35,909 bases of DNA from Rariglobus sp. (GTDB taxonomy: Bacteria > Verrucomicrobiota > Verrucomicrobiia > Opitutales > Opitutaceae). Below are positions 8,831 to 17,172 of the stretch, in pieces (position 1 is the stretch's first letter; the number at the start of each line of letters is the position of its first letter). The notes under the pieces are model-generated. The model saw only the letters and a list, made by a program, of their open reading frames with translations, searched no databases and was not told the DNA's origin. The DNA lies in assembly GCA_029266495.1 (NCBI GenBank), contig JAQSWS010000037.1, forward strand, positions 1 to 35,909. Reading direction: 5' to 3'. Position numbers and translations under genes: made by a program.

Positions 8831-9570
8831 ACGACACCCTCCCCGCCCGCCACCTTCACAAAAATCTCCTCCAGATCCCGCTCCCCATGCCGCTCGCGCA
8901 ACTCGTCGAGCGTGCCCTCGGCGAGCAACCGTCCGCCATGGATGATCCCCACGCGGTCACATAGTTTTTCGACCTCGCTCATGATGTGGGTCGAATAGAT
9001 GACCGTTTTCCCCCGCGCGCGGCACTCACGCACGAAACGCACGATCCCCCGCGCCGCCATCACATCGAGGCCGAGCGTCGGCTCATCGAGGATGAGCACG
9101 TCGGGATCCTGCACCAGCGTGCGGGCGATGGAGGTCTTCTGTTTCATGCCGGTGGAAAACGTGTCCACGCGCCGGTCGAGAAAATCCCCCATTCCCAGCT
9201 CCTCCGCCAGTTGTGCGGTGCGGGCGGCGATCCGCGCATCGTCGAGACCGTGCAACTGCCCGAAATACGCAATCGTCTCCCGTGCCGTGAGCCGGCCGTA
9301 AAGCGCGGTGCTCGCCGCGAGAAACCCCACGCGCGCGCGCACCTCGGCCGGATGCGTCGCGACGCCAAAGCCCGCGACCACGGCCTCGCCGCCCGAAGGG
9401 GCAATCAGCGTGGCAAGCATGCGCAGGGTCGTGGTCTTGCCGGCGCCGTTGGCCCCAAGCAGCCCGTAAATCCGCCCCGGCTCGCACGTGAAGGACACGT
9501 CATCCACCGCGCGGACTTCCCCGCGTTTCTTGTCACGAAAGACTTTGGTGAGGTGCCGCGCTTCGATCAT
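8827..9570 (-). CDS. ABC transporter ATP-binding protein, NatA-like
   Basis: A 247-residue nucleotide-binding subunit that powers the neighbouring permease. Walker A is GANGAGKTT, followed by the Q-loop region, the signature FSTGMKQK (a variant of LSGGQ usual in NatA/CcmA-type ATPases), Walker B DVLILDEPTLGLD and the switch histidine in IYSTHIMSEV. I chose the ATG at 9570 (MIEARHLTKVF), which matches family starts; another in-frame ATG lies at 9588. Its stop overlaps the permease start. Ribokinase is divergent across a 132-base region in which I see no clear operator. A Na+ or drug/peptide export role is plausible from the family. Confidence 0.93.
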   Translation of the reverse strand: MIEARHLTKVFRDKKRGEVRAVDDVSFTCEPGRIYGLLGANGAGKTTTLRMLATLIAPSGGEAVVAGFGVATHPAEVRARVGFLAASTALYGRLTARETIAYFGQLHGLDDARIAARTAQLAEELGMGDFLDRRVDTFSTGMKQKTSIARTLVQDPDVLILDEPTLGLDVMAARGIVRFVRECRARGKTVIYSTHIMSEVEKLCDRVGIIHGGRLLAEGTLDELRERHGERDLEEIFVKVAGGEGVV

Positions 9571-9702
9571 GGGAACGGTGCGGATCATCACGACGCGATG
9601 GCCCGCAGGAAAGGCCAATTATCCTCCGGTTCCAGGGCCCTGCAACCGCCCCCACTTTCCGCGTGCCACTTCCCGCGCCGCCGCTCTACCCTGCGTGTTC
9701 CC

Positions 9703-10653
9703 ATGAAACCCCAAGTCGTCGTCGTCGGCAGCTTTGTGCAGGATCTCACCTGGAATTGCCTGGCCTTCCCCGCCGCCGGTGAAACCGTCATCGGCACCTT
9801 CGCCTCCGGCCCGGGCGGCAAGGGCTCCAACCAGGCCGTCGCCGCCGGGCGCGCGGGCGCCGCCACGCTCTTCATCGGCGCGGTCGGCCGCGACACGTTC
9901 GCCGCCGGCGCCCGCGCCTTCTACAAGGCGGAGAAAATCGCCGCGCGTTTCGTCGAGAAGCCCGGCCACGCCACCGGCACCGCCGCCATCCTCGTAAACA
10001 CCTCAGGCCAAAACGAAATCGTCGTCGCCCTCGGCGCCAACGCCCGCCTCTCTCCGGCCGATCTCGACCCGAAATTCTTCGCAAACGCAAAGGTCGTCGT
10101 GACCCAGCTCGAGTCGGGCCTCGCCGCCGCCGCCTTCGCGCTGAAAACCGCCCGGGCCGCCGGGGCGGTCGCCGTGCTCAACCCCGCGCCGATGCGCGCC
10201 GACTTCAAACCCTCGCTGCTCGGGCACGCCGACATTCTCATCCCCAACGAGGCCGAATTCACCGCACTCGTGAACCTGCTCCCCGCGACCGGCCGCACGG
10301 ATTTCACCGAGGCCGCGCTCGCCACCCTCTCCGACGAGGCGATCCACGCGCTCGCCCGCACCTTTGGCCCGCCCGTGGTGATCGTGACACTCGGCAAACG
10401 CGGATGCCTTGTGTCACAGAAATCCGGATACACCTTTATTTCATCACACCGGGTCAAGGCCATAGACACCACCGGCGCCGGGGACGCGTTTGTGGGCGGC
10501 TTTTCCGCCGGCCTCGTCAGGTTCAAAGGCGACCTCGTGGCGGCCGCCCGCTTCGGCACCGCCGTGGCCGCGCTTTCAGTCACCAGGCGGGGCACCGCCC
10601 CCGCCATGCCGCGCAAGCGCGAGATCGAGGCGTTTCTCAAAAAGACCCGCTGA
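9703..10653 (+). CDS. rbsK: Ribokinase (PfkB family carbohydrate kinase)
   Basis: A 316-residue cytosolic kinase converting D-ribose (or deoxyribose) to the 5-phosphate. PfkB signature 1 appears as GPGGKGSNQAVAAGRAGA at about residues 42-59, after an N-terminal VVVGSFVQDLTW sugar-binding strand. Other blocks are IPNEAEF, VIVTLGKRG, and signature 2 DTTGAGDAFVGGF, where the Asp of GAGD is the catalytic base. The ATG at 9703 matches the ribokinase start; the longer open frame upstream is the antisense shadow of the ABC ATPase. No ribose transporter or regulator is adjacent. Specificity for ribose over other furanose sugars is the family expectation, not proven. Confidence 0.88.
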   Translation: MKPQVVVVGSFVQDLTWNCLAFPAAGETVIGTFASGPGGKGSNQAVAAGRAGAATLFIGAVGRDTFAAGARAFYKAEKIAARFVEKPGHATGTAAILVNTSGQNEIVVALGANARLSPADLDPKFFANAKVVVTQLESGLAAAAFALKTARAAGAVAVLNPAPMRADFKPSLLGHADILIPNEAEFTALVNLLPATGRTDFTEAALATLSDEAIHALARTFGPPVVIVTLGKRGCLVSQKSGYTFISSHRVKAIDTTGAGDAFVGGFSAGLVRFKGDLVAAARFGTAVAALSVTRRGTAPAMPRKREIEAFLKKTR

Positions 10654-10701
10654 CCCGCCTCCCTCCGTGGCCCGAAGCGTGAGCTGAGCCGTGTCGCGGA
10701 A

Positions 10702-12519
10702 TCACACCACGCCATTCCGCTGCGCCGCCGGGGCGTGGATCTCCACCGTGAACACCGTGCCCACGCCCGGCCGGCTCTCGACAAGAATGTCCCCGCCCAG
10801 CAGCCGCGCCAGGTCGCGGGAAATCGCCAGCCCGAGGCCCGTGCCGCCGAAACGCCGGGAGATCGACGCATTTGCCTCCGCGTAAGGCTCGAACAGACTT
10901 TCTCGCTGCGTCTCGGTGAGTCCGATGCCGGTGTCACTCACGCGAAAACGGACGCGGTCGCCCTCCGCGCTCACCCGGACGTCCACCGTGCCGCTCTCGG
11001 TGAACTTGACGGCGTTGGACAACAGGTTGCTCAGAATCTGGCGCAGCCGCAGCCCGTCGGTGAGAATCACCGACGGCACCGCGTCATCGATCGCCTGGTT
11101 CAGCTGAAGACCCTTCACTTGCGCGGAGGCGCGAAACAATTCGCAGATCGCGTCGACAAACATCCGCGTCGGGACCGGCGCGATCTCGATCTTGAAACGA
11201 CCGGCCTCGATCTGCGCCCGGTCAAGCAGGCCGTTGATCAGCTTGAGCAGATTCTCCGAGGAGACTTCGATGAGATCCACCAGTTCGCGCTGCGCCGCCG
11301 TCAGTGAATCCATCCGGAGCAACGCCACCACGCCGATGATCCCGTTCAGGGGCGTGCGGATTTCATGACTGATAAAAGCGAGATAACGGCTCTTGGCGGC
11401 GTTCGCTCCCTCCGCGGTGTCCTTCGCGGTGCGCAACTGCGCGTTCAGCCGCAACAACGGCAGCAGCCAGCCCAACGCGCCCAGCGCGACCACTCCCAGC
11501 GCCCCCAGCGCCCAATACACCCACCGCAGATTCGGCTTCCCCAATGGATCGTATAAAAATCCCCCGAGCGCCACCGGCTGCGCCAGCATCCCGAAGTCCG
11601 CGTAGGTATCGATCATGTGCTGCCAGCGACCCGGGTTCATATGCCCCGTTTCGATCAAGCCCGGATGCATCAGCTGGGTGATCTGCGCGGCCTCGAACGC
11701 GAGGTGTTCGCGGCTTTTTTTCGAATGATAATTCCGGAGGATGAGCTCGATCACCTCATCGGGATGCGCCAGCGCGTAATCCCAGCCGCGCAGGCTTGCG
11801 GCGCGAAATGCCTTCACGCGGCGCGCATGCAAACGGAGCTGCTCCTCCGTCGTGAACAGGTTGTCCCCATAAAAATCGATGCCGCCCGCGCGCGGCGTGA
11901 ACGTCAGGTAATCGATGCCCGCGCGCTTCAGCACAAACGGCTCGTCCGTCATATAGGCCGACATACCGGCCACACGGTTCTCAAGGAGATCCTTCACGTC
12001 GAACGTGTGGCGCTCGATCCGCAGCTTGGAAGGATCGATCCCTTCGTTTTTGAAATAGGCGAACAACTCCGCCGACCCCGGCTCGATCATCACCGGCTTG
12101 TCATGCAGGTCGTGCAGGTCATCCACCTCCGCGCCCCGCCTTGCCAGCAGCACCAGCGGAGAATGTTGAAAAATCGCCGCCAGCACCACGACCGGCGCAC
12201 CCTTGCTGCGCAGCAAAATGAGATCCGAGGTGCCCACGCCAAACTCCGCTCCGCCCTCGAGCACCACTTGCGCCGCATCCGTGCCCGGAGCGGCCTCCAT
12301 CAGTTCAACCTCCAGCCCCGCCTCGCGATAATACCCCTGCGCCACCGCCGCATAATACCCGGCAAACTGAAATTGATGCTGCCACTTCAGTTGCAACCGC
12401 ACGCGTTCCAATCGCGGCGCATCCGCCGCCTGCGTCACCTGCCCGCCCGCCGCCAAAAGCACCAGCATCGCGACCGTCGCCCGGCCGCGTCTGCCGATGA
12501 AATGAGAAAGGCACCGCAT
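10702..12519 (-). CDS. Sensor histidine kinase with NMT1/THI5-like substrate-binding sensor domain
   Basis: A 605-residue hybrid. After a signal peptide (about 1-32), residues 36-290 form a periplasmic binding domain of the NMT1/THI5/SsuA type (LQLKWQHQFQFAGYYAAVAQ, then GVGTSDLILLRSKG and MIEPGSAELFAYFK). A transmembrane helix spans about 332-356. The kinase core follows: H-box FISHEIRTPLNG with His385, N-box NLLSNAVKF at 498-506, DTGIG at 529-533 and GGTGLGLAI at 558-566. There is no receiver domain, and no response regulator is adjacent, so the partner must be elsewhere. Binding domains of this class sense pyrimidines, sulfonates, taurine or nitrate-like ligands; the ligand here is unknown. 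The gene is divergent from the exosortase across 114 bases containing a perfect dyad. Confidence 0.93.
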   Translation of the reverse strand: MRCLSHFIGRRGRATVAMLVLLAAGGQVTQAADAPRLERVRLQLKWQHQFQFAGYYAAVAQGYYREAGLEVELMEAAPGTDAAQVVLEGGAEFGVGTSDLILLRSKGAPVVVLAAIFQHSPLVLLARRGAEVDDLHDLHDKPVMIEPGSAELFAYFKNEGIDPSKLRIERHTFDVKDLLENRVAGMSAYMTDEPFVLKRAGIDYLTFTPRAGGIDFYGDNLFTTEEQLRLHARRVKAFRAASLRGWDYALAHPDEVIELILRNYHSKKSREHLAFEAAQITQLMHPGLIETGHMNPGRWQHMIDTYADFGMLAQPVALGGFLYDPLGKPNLRWVYWALGALGVVALGALGWLLPLLRLNAQLRTAKDTAEGANAAKSRYLAFISHEIRTPLNGIIGVVALLRMDSLTAAQRELVDLIEVSSENLLKLINGLLDRAQIEAGRFKIEIAPVPTRMFVDAICELFRASAQVKGLQLNQAIDDAVPSVILTDGLRLRQILSNLLSNAVKFTESGTVDVRVSAEGDRVRFRVSDTGIGLTETQRESLFEPYAEANASISRRFGGTGLGLAISRDLARLLGGDILVESRPGVGTVFTVEIHAPAAQRNGVV

Positions 12520-12535
12520 AAGTTACTGCAAAACC

Positions 12536-12555
12536 ACTGAGGTTTTTACCTCAGT
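12536..12555. promoter_or_regulatory. Perfect dyad between sensor kinase and exosortase genes
   Basis: ACTGAGGT at 12536-12543 and ACCTCAGT at 12548-12555 form a perfect eight-base inverted repeat around TTTT, and three more T residues follow on the plus strand. It lies 16 bases from the kinase start and 78 bases before the exosortase start. It could be an operator for a regulator of both genes, or an intrinsic-terminator-like attenuator in the exosortase leader. The sequence alone does not separate these. Confidence 0.55.
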
Positions 12556-12633
12556 TTTCAACCATCAACCGAAGTGGTCCCCGCCCATCGGAACACTTGC
12601 AGCGACGCGCTGGTGAACTTGAATGACAACCTC

Positions 12634-13527
12634 ATGTCCGTCGACGCCTCCTCCGCTTCTCCCCCGCCCGCCCGTTGGGACGCCGGACGCATGCTTTCCC
12701 TGTTTCTGATTCTCTGCACCGTCGTCGCGTTCTGGCCGGTCACGCAATGGCTGGTCCGGGAGGTGGCGGCGAGCGCCCAGATCCGCCAGTCGTTCGTGCT
12801 GCTTGGCGCCGCCGCGGCCCTTGTCGCCTGGCAGCATGTGCACGAATGGCGCCTGCGCCTGGAGGTGGGCAACCGCGCGCTGCTATTGCTCGGTGCAGCC
12901 TACGCGTGCATGGCCGCAGCCTGGTGGTTTGATATCTCGTTGTTTGTCCTGCCGGCCTTCGCCTTTGGCCTCGCCGGCTGCCTCCATGTCGCGGTCGGCG
13001 AGGAGGCCTGGCGTTTCGTGAAACCGCTCTGCATCGGCTTCGTCGCATGCCTTGTCATCATCCTGCTGTTTCCCCTCCTCGACTGGCCGCTGCGGCAGAT
13101 GGCCGGCGTGAACGCCGCGCGCATTCTGCACGGGATCGGCTTTACGCCGGAACTCCATGTCGTCGGCAAGGAGGCGCCCAAGCTCATCCTGGCAACGGGA
13201 AAAAATTTCTTCGAGGTCGCCACCGAGTGCAACGGCTTCGGCCTCATCACCAGCGGCGCGGTCCTGGCTCTGCTCGCCGGCGGAATCGCCGGCCGCCGCG
13301 CCGGTGCGCTGACGTGGCTCGTGCCGGTCGCGCTCCTGCTCGGCTTCGGATTCAACCTCCTGCGCATCCTCATCATCTGCCTGCTCGCCCCGTCCTTCCC
13401 CCGGCACTACCACGCGCTGCACGAGACCGCCGGCATTCTCATTTTATGGACGGGCCTCGGCCTCATCGGCTGGCTCGCCTGGCGCCCCTCCCTCCAGCGC
13501 AACCCGCCAGAGACGGCCGGGGCCTGA
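12634..13527 (+). CDS. Exosortase/archaeosortase family protein
   Basis: A 297-residue polytopic membrane transpeptidase-like protein that would process proteins carrying PEP-CTERM-type tails. The proposed catalytic triad of the family is present: Cys199 in ATECNGFG, Arg244 in NLLRILII and His263 in HALHETAG, each next to a hydrophobic segment. About eight hydrophobic helices are visible from residue 20 on. I chose the ATG at 12634 over a GTG at 12574 because the earlier 20 residues are not family-like. A PEP-CTERM protein is encoded at 853-1743, a plausible but unproven substrate. There are no adjacent EPS genes, so this is an isolated exosortase. Confidence 0.9.
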   Translation: MSVDASSASPPPARWDAGRMLSLFLILCTVVAFWPVTQWLVREVAASAQIRQSFVLLGAAAALVAWQHVHEWRLRLEVGNRALLLLGAAYACMAAAWWFDISLFVLPAFAFGLAGCLHVAVGEEAWRFVKPLCIGFVACLVIILLFPLLDWPLRQMAGVNAARILHGIGFTPELHVVGKEAPKLILATGKNFFEVATECNGFGLITSGAVLALLAGGIAGRRAGALTWLVPVALLLGFGFNLLRILIICLLAPSFPRHYHALHETAGILILWTGLGLIGWLAWRPSLQRNPPETAGA

Positions 13528-13616
13528 GTATCCAAAGTAAAACTACGGATAATCCGGTCACCTCAGCCTCCGGTGTAAGGCCGTCGCTCGCGACGCGCCT
13601 CGCCCGCCGGACGGCA

Positions 13617-13673
13617 TGGCGCAAGCGCCAGCCCTACGCAGCACCTGCGGGCGGGGCGGAAACACCCCGCCTC
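13617..13673. terminator. Two hairpins between convergent genes
   Basis: TGGCGC (13617-13622) and GCGCCA (13625-13630) form one small dyad. GGCGGGG (13650-13656) pairs with CCCCGCC (13665-13671) around an eight-base loop, extendable by one G-T pair. They lie between the exosortase stop and the end of the convergent 828-residue gene, so they could end transcription from both sides. T tracts are absent. The rest of the spacer from 13528 has no recognisable element. Confidence 0.45.
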
Positions 13674-13674
13674 G

Positions 13675-16161
13675 TCACTCCGGCATCGGCTCCGGGCGCT
13701 CCCACCAGCGCAGGTCCGGTTCCCCTTTCACTGACATCGTAAATGCGACCCGGTCAAAGGCCGGCGCACGCGCCTCGCACGCCGTCATGAAGTCTTCCAG
13801 CGTGCCATCCCCGGCGAGGCTGCCGCAGATCACCAGCCACGCCGACGCACAGGCCTCGGCGCGCAGTTCCCGCCCCGTCAGAATGTCGTCATGCGGGACC
13901 AGGGGTTCACTGCACCAGAGCCCGATCAACCCGGAGCCCTTCCGGCCAAAAACCCAGCCGCCGCGACGCACCTCGCGGTCAAACGCATCCGCCGGCCAGT
14001 GCGCATGCGTGAACGCCACCGGATGCACATCGTAGGGTCGCACGGTCGAGGCACTCGCCCACTCCCAGATCGCGGGAGTGATCGCGGGACGCGTCCACCT
14101 GCCGTCAGCGATGACATGGATGGCCTGCAACACATTCCCACGCTGCCGCACCCGTGGCAGCAACCCGCTTCCATGCCAGTAGCCGGGACGCGACTTGGTG
14201 CCGTCGAACGTGCCTCCCGGATGATTCACGAAAACGTGGCAATCCCGGCCGAGCGTCGCCTGCCATAGATGCTGCTGGTAACCCGCGCCCCCCGGCCGCA
14301 GGTCGTTGTCGGGATGCTCGCCCTCACGCGGAACCGCCGGCACCGCCAGCGAGGTGAGAATAAAGCCGGCGGTTTTTTCCAGCACGATCTGCGCATCGGC
14401 GTGCCGGTAAACCATCGACGCCGGCTCGCGAATCAACGAGGTCAGGCCCGCCGGCGGACGGTAGGCCGGCGAACTCGCCGGAAACACCGCCCAGTCCCCC
14501 GTGCGTTCCCGGGGCTGGCGCGGTCCCGCCAGATTCACATCAGTCGCCGGGGTCGCCAGCGCCAGCAACACCTGCGTGCCCGTCTCCTCCGGGAAAAGCA
14601 CATCGCGGTAAATACGACCCTGTGGTGAAATCACGCCTCCCTGGAACGCATGTCGCGCCAGGTCCTGATAGATGCGGTCCACCTGCGCGGCCAGCCGCGA
14701 GGCCAGCTCCGCATCGCCGCCGAAGTCGATCACGTTGAGCATCGCCCCGATCGTGATCGGCATGTAGGTGCCGCTGTTGAACTCCTCGAAGCCATGGGCC
14801 TCGATTTTTTCGATCCACCGGCGGATGCGCGGCAATGCGATCCGCACCTGCTCGCCGCCCTCACGGCCCGAGTTGCCAAATCGTTTCCCCGGATATCGCA
14901 GACCCGCCAGCAACTGGCAGCCGTGGAACAGCAGACTGTGATTCTCGCTGTTAAAACACATCGCGTCACTCCCCGGCTCGTCCGTCCAATATCGAAAACC
15001 CAGCGCCGCACGCTCGATCTGGCCGGCTTCGGCCGGCGAGGCCAGCCCGAGCCACTCCAGGCGCAACAGCGCCGCGAGCACGAAATCCGCACAATCCTGC
15101 CGCGCATCCACCATCGCGATTGCCGCCGCAAAATCACGGGCGTCGTTCGCCGTGGCCCGCCCCAGCAACCGGCGCGCAAGCAGCGGAAGCGCGATGCCAT
15201 TCCATCCCGTCGGCGCCTCGCCGTCCACGCCCGCCTTGGCAATAAAAGCCAGGTGCGCGGCGCGCCGGTCGCCTTGCGGAGGCCGTGGCTCCGGGCGATT
15301 GCCCGGAAATTCAAACGCCCGGCGCAACTCCGTCCCGTTCGCGGCACGCACCGAGACATCAGCGGCGACCGGCCGCGCTCCTCCGAAAGCCAGCATCGTT
15401 TCACCCGCCGCCCACTCCCTCGCAGCCCCGCCTGGAAACGTCGCCCGCGCACCCGCCGGCGCCGGGAACGTCGCAACGAGCCCGTGATTGCCATCGCCCC
15501 GCACCGAGTCGAGCCAGCCCACCGGCACCGCCAGGTCGCCGCCTCCCGGCAGGCGCACGGTCACTCCGCCCGGTTCCGGCAGCGCGAGACCAAACAGGAT
15601 GCGCGTATCGCGGACCCCCAGGCATTGCAGCCGCACGCAAAGCCGGTTGACGCCCGCCCGCAGCCGCAGTGTCACGTCACGAAGATCAGGATTGCGATAA
15701 CGCGTGACGTTGAGCCGGGTGAGATGGTCGTCGTTGAGCCACAAATCGCAGGCTCCCGCCGTCCACAACCGCGCCCGCCGGTCCCCGGCCTCGGGGACCA
15801 CGATCTCGGTGAACGCGTGGTATTCGACGACGGTAAGCCCGCGATAAAACGTCGAGAACTCGATAAAATCGTTGTTGCCCGGATAGTGAAATTCCCAGCG
15901 CGAGCCGAACGGCGCCGGTCCGCCCAAGGTTGCCGCCTGAGGGGGCGGCGCAAGCTGCGGATCGAGCGCCTCGCGTCGCAAAATGTGCTCGGGACCGGCT
16001 GCCCCGGTGTAAGGCGTTTCCCGCGGACCGGCCACCAGCCAGTGCCGCAGATATCCACGGGTATTGGGCGCAAACACGGCCGACGTTTCGTTGCTGGCGA
16101 CAGGATCGGTAAACACGAGCATGAAGGGAAAACCAAGGATCGTAACACGAGAGCGGCGCAC
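13675..16161 (-). CDS. Uncharacterised protein, predicted beta domain plus alpha/alpha-toroid domain
   Basis: I do not recognise a named family. The 828-residue product has a beta-rich first part (about 30-290) with WLVAGPRETPY, RARLWTAGACDLWLNDD and VTLRLRAGVNRLCVRL, resembling carbohydrate-binding sandwich modules. The second part (about 300-700) has helical repeats with CFNSENHSLLFHGCQLLAG, a conserved FGNSGREGGEQ, GFEEFNSGTYMPITIGAMLN and GRIYRDVLFPEE. The ENH...LFH and EE.NS.TY blocks resemble large uncharacterised (alpha/alpha)-toroid proteins of soil bacteria that look like lyases or glycosidases. The first residues are MRRSRVTILGFPFMLVF; the ATG at 16122 is another possible start, and there is no convincing signal peptide. 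Polysaccharide processing is inference. Confidence 0.7.
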   Translation of the reverse strand: MRRSRVTILGFPFMLVFTDPVASNETSAVFAPNTRGYLRHWLVAGPRETPYTGAAGPEHILRREALDPQLAPPPQAATLGGPAPFGSRWEFHYPGNNDFIEFSTFYRGLTVVEYHAFTEIVVPEAGDRRARLWTAGACDLWLNDDHLTRLNVTRYRNPDLRDVTLRLRAGVNRLCVRLQCLGVRDTRILFGLALPEPGGVTVRLPGGGDLAVPVGWLDSVRGDGNHGLVATFPAPAGARATFPGGAAREWAAGETMLAFGGARPVAADVSVRAANGTELRRAFEFPGNRPEPRPPQGDRRAAHLAFIAKAGVDGEAPTGWNGIALPLLARRLLGRATANDARDFAAAIAMVDARQDCADFVLAALLRLEWLGLASPAEAGQIERAALGFRYWTDEPGSDAMCFNSENHSLLFHGCQLLAGLRYPGKRFGNSGREGGEQVRIALPRIRRWIEKIEAHGFEEFNSGTYMPITIGAMLNVIDFGGDAELASRLAAQVDRIYQDLARHAFQGGVISPQGRIYRDVLFPEETGTQVLLALATPATDVNLAGPRQPRERTGDWAVFPASSPAYRPPAGLTSLIREPASMVYRHADAQIVLEKTAGFILTSLAVPAVPREGEHPDNDLRPGGAGYQQHLWQATLGRDCHVFVNHPGGTFDGTKSRPGYWHGSGLLPRVRQRGNVLQAIHVIADGRWTRPAITPAIWEWASASTVRPYDVHPVAFTHAHWPADAFDREVRRGGWVFGRKGSGLIGLWCSEPLVPHDDILTGRELRAEACASAWLVICGSLAGDGTLEDFMTACEARAPAFDRVAFTMSVKGEPDLRWWERPEPMPE

Positions 16162-16459
16162 GAAGTTAGTCTATCCCTGACCGCCCACTGGTCTAAAACC
16201 GACCGCCGGTCCGGTGAAGTGTCTATCCGTTATCTCATCTCCAGCTCCCCTCCTCGTTCACTCCTGGAGCGCCGGTGACGGGCCGGTTCATTTCATAACC
16301 ACGGCTTAATCCATTCATTACGAAAAAGGTGACGTTCCCCCGATCCGGTCTCATTTATCAGTCCGATCGCCCTGCAGCTTGAATATAAGGAGCCGGTCCG
16401 CCCTGAAAACCTTGTGTGATCTTGTGGTAATCTTCCCACGACGCTACTTTCCGCCTCCG
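16162..16459. other. Divergent intergenic region upstream of deoC
   Basis: These 298 bases lie between the 828-residue protein gene and deoC and should contain both promoters. The only repeated element I see is an imperfect 10-base tandem, CTTGTGTGAT then CTTGTGGTAA, at 16411-16430, about 30 bases before the deoC start. It could be an operator, but evidence is weak. I see no RNA gene. Confidence 0.35.
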
Positions 16460-17164
16460 ATGCCAATCACGTCCGCCCAACTCGCCGCTTCGCTCGATTC
16501 CACCAATCTCCGGCTCGACGCCTCCGAGGCGGACATCGAGCAGCTCGCCCTTGAGGCCGCGCAACACCGTTTCGCCTGCGTGATGATCTATCCGGCCAGC
16601 GTGCCGCTCGCCGCCCGCATGCTCGCCGGCACCGGCACCCGCATCGGCACCGTGATCGGCTTTCCCAGCGGACGCTTCGCCACCGATGCCAAGGCCGCCG
16701 AGATCGTGTGCGCCCATCGGGCCGGCGCCCACGAAGTCGACATCGTCATGAATTACCCGGCACTCCGCGCCGGTCACCTCGCCGAGGTCACCGCCGAGGT
16801 CACCCGGCTTACCCAGCTCGCACACGACCAGGGGCAGTTGATCAAGGTCATCGTGGAAACCTGCTTTCTCGACGAAGCCCAGAAGCGCACCGCCCTCGAA
16901 ATCTGCGAGGTGGCCGGCGCCGATTTCATCAAAACATCGACCGGTTTCGGCACCGCCGGCGCCAAGGCCTCCGACATCGCGGCCTGGGCCGCCGCTCGCA
17001 AAAGCGGGATCGGCCTCAAGGCCTCCGGCGGGATCAAGAGCCTCTCCGACGCCCGCGCCCTCCTCGCCGCCGGCGCCACCCGTCTCGGCACGTCCAGCGC
17101 CACCGCGATTCTCGCCGAGTTCAACGGCACCGGCGCGGCATCAGCCTCCACGGGCGGATACTAA
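16460..17164 (+). CDS. deoC: Deoxyribose-phosphate aldolase
   Basis: A 234-residue class I aldolase that splits 2-deoxyribose-5-phosphate into glyceraldehyde-3-phosphate and acetaldehyde, completing deoxynucleoside breakdown. The TIM-barrel landmarks are present: LDSTNL near the N-terminus, VIGFPSG, EVDIVMNY (catalytic Asp), VIVETCFL, the Schiff-base lysine in DFIKTSTGF and the second lysine in IGLKASGGIK, followed by RLGTSSA. The ATG at 16460 gives the family start (MPITSAQLAASLD); the longer open frame to 16379 begins with a TTG and adds non-family residues. A lipoprotein gene follows eight bases later on the same strand. No thymidine phosphorylase or phosphopentomutase gene is next to it. 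Confidence 0.95.
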   Translation: MPITSAQLAASLDSTNLRLDASEADIEQLALEAAQHRFACVMIYPASVPLAARMLAGTGTRIGTVIGFPSGRFATDAKAAEIVCAHRAGAHEVDIVMNYPALRAGHLAEVTAEVTRLTQLAHDQGQLIKVIVETCFLDEAQKRTALEICEVAGADFIKTSTGFGTAGAKASDIAAWAAARKSGIGLKASGGIKSLSDARALLAAGATRLGTSSATAILAEFNGTGAASASTGGY

Positions 17165-17172
17165 ACGCCGGC

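Noticed and set aside
8986-9702. N-terminal extension of the ribokinase frame
   Set aside because: Antisense to the ABC ATPase and Arg-rich; the PfkB protein starts at the ATG at 9703.
13675-16161. Assignment of the 828-residue protein to heparinase or alginate lyase
   Set aside because: The repeated helical pattern is suggestive, but I could not see the specific catalytic motifs of those families.
14650-16278. 542-residue plus-strand open frame
   Set aside because: Arg/Pro/Gln-rich shadow of the 828-residue minus-strand gene, which has coherent conserved blocks.
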